Shown here: positions 21,255-21,340 of the stretch, piece by piece
Numbering within the stretch: the first letter of the stretch is position 1
How the letters are laid out: each line of letters begins with the position of its first letter
Assembly: GCA_963546405.1 (NCBI GenBank)
Contig: CAUUNL010000031.1
Span: 1 to 21,340, forward strand
Length of the DNA stretch: 21,340 bases
Direction of reading: 5' to 3'
DNA from: Abiotrophia defectiva_A
GTDB taxonomy: Bacteria > Bacillota > Bacilli > Lactobacillales > Aerococcaceae
Position numbers and translations under genes: made by a program
The notes under the pieces: model-generated
Seen by the model: only the letters and a program-made list of their open reading frames with translations
Database searches by the model: none
Told to the model about the DNA's origin: nothing

Positions 21255-21340
21255 ATGACTCAGCCATACAAGTTTAATGTTACCAATCTCAATCTCTATT
21301 ATGGAGATTTTCATGCCCTCAAAAACGTCAATATGCAACT
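21255..21340 (+). CDS. pstB: phosphate ABC transporter ATP-binding protein PstB (start only)
   Basis: The window ends 28 codons into this gene. ATG at 21255 follows AGGAGG by eight bases and the pstA stop by one base. The visible residues include TNLNLYYGDFHALKNVNMQL, the conserved PstB N-terminus before Walker A. Together with gene order this makes the assignment firm although the catalytic motifs lie beyond the window. Confidence 0.92.
   Translation, partial: MTQPYKFNVTNLNLYYGDFHALKNVNMQ

Noticed and set aside
1..21340. CRISPR arrays, tRNA/rRNA genes, insertion sequences, prophage or attachment sites
   Set aside because: Looked for and not seen: no regularly spaced repeats, no cloverleaf with CCA end, no transposase or integrase frame.

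Overview
The window looks like a chromosomal stretch of a low-to-medium G+C Gram-positive bacterium of the order Lactobacillales. The evidence is strong AGGAGG-type ribosome sites, housekeeping pairs typical of Firmicutes (prfB-ftsE-ftsX, ccrZ/ytmP-trmB), a polysaccharide deacetylase with an N-terminal anchor, a cardiolipin synthase and a pst phosphate operon. Base composition is near half G+C by eye, so an Aerococcaceae member (Abiotrophia-like) is a reasonable guess, but that is inference. There are no tRNA, rRNA, IS or CRISPR features, and no gene-free stretch exceeds 300 bases.

Layout. (1) 1-4230: a self-contained operon of an XRE-type repressor, a DUF3278-like membrane protein, a tiny membrane protein, an ABC ATPase and a 776-residue protein that joins an ABC-2-type exporter permease to a C-terminal CPBP intramembrane protease domain. 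Operator-like palindromes surround its promoter and a terminator closes it. (2) 4291-5192: an unrecognised 269-codon gene with a poor start, bracketed by two look-alike terminator hairpins. (3) 5227-6648: a DUF1697 gene, then a divergent pair (small membrane protein on minus, MerR regulator on plus) whose shared intergenic region has the layout of a MerR-controlled promoter. (4) 6653-9526: prfB with its programmed +1 frameshift, then ftsE and ftsX. (5) 9530-10830: an MFS transporter on the minus strand, the only other minus-strand gene besides the small membrane protein. (6) 10974-12548: ccrZ-trmB. (7) 12604-13492: an unlisted 58-residue Cys/His protein, then a Nudix hydrolase. (8) 13504-15632: transketolase with a palindrome over its promoter. 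(9) 15649-19447: an apparent operon of sugar O-acetyltransferase, cardiolipin synthase and polysaccharide deacetylase. (10) 19449-21340: pst operon (leader peptide, pstC, pstA, start of pstB), with no pstS in front.

Most genes serve the cell envelope and division: FtsEX (activation of cell-wall hydrolysis at division), CcrZ (cell-cycle timing), cardiolipin synthase, peptidoglycan deacetylase and the exporter/CPBP module. The most unexpected regulatory signal is a dyad, TGTGC-N8-GCACA, that lies exactly 40 bases upstream of the TATAAT of both the acetyltransferase-cls-deacetylase operon and the pst operon. This suggests one regulator acting on both. The most unusual coding feature is the exporter-permease/CPBP fusion under an autoregulated XRE promoter.
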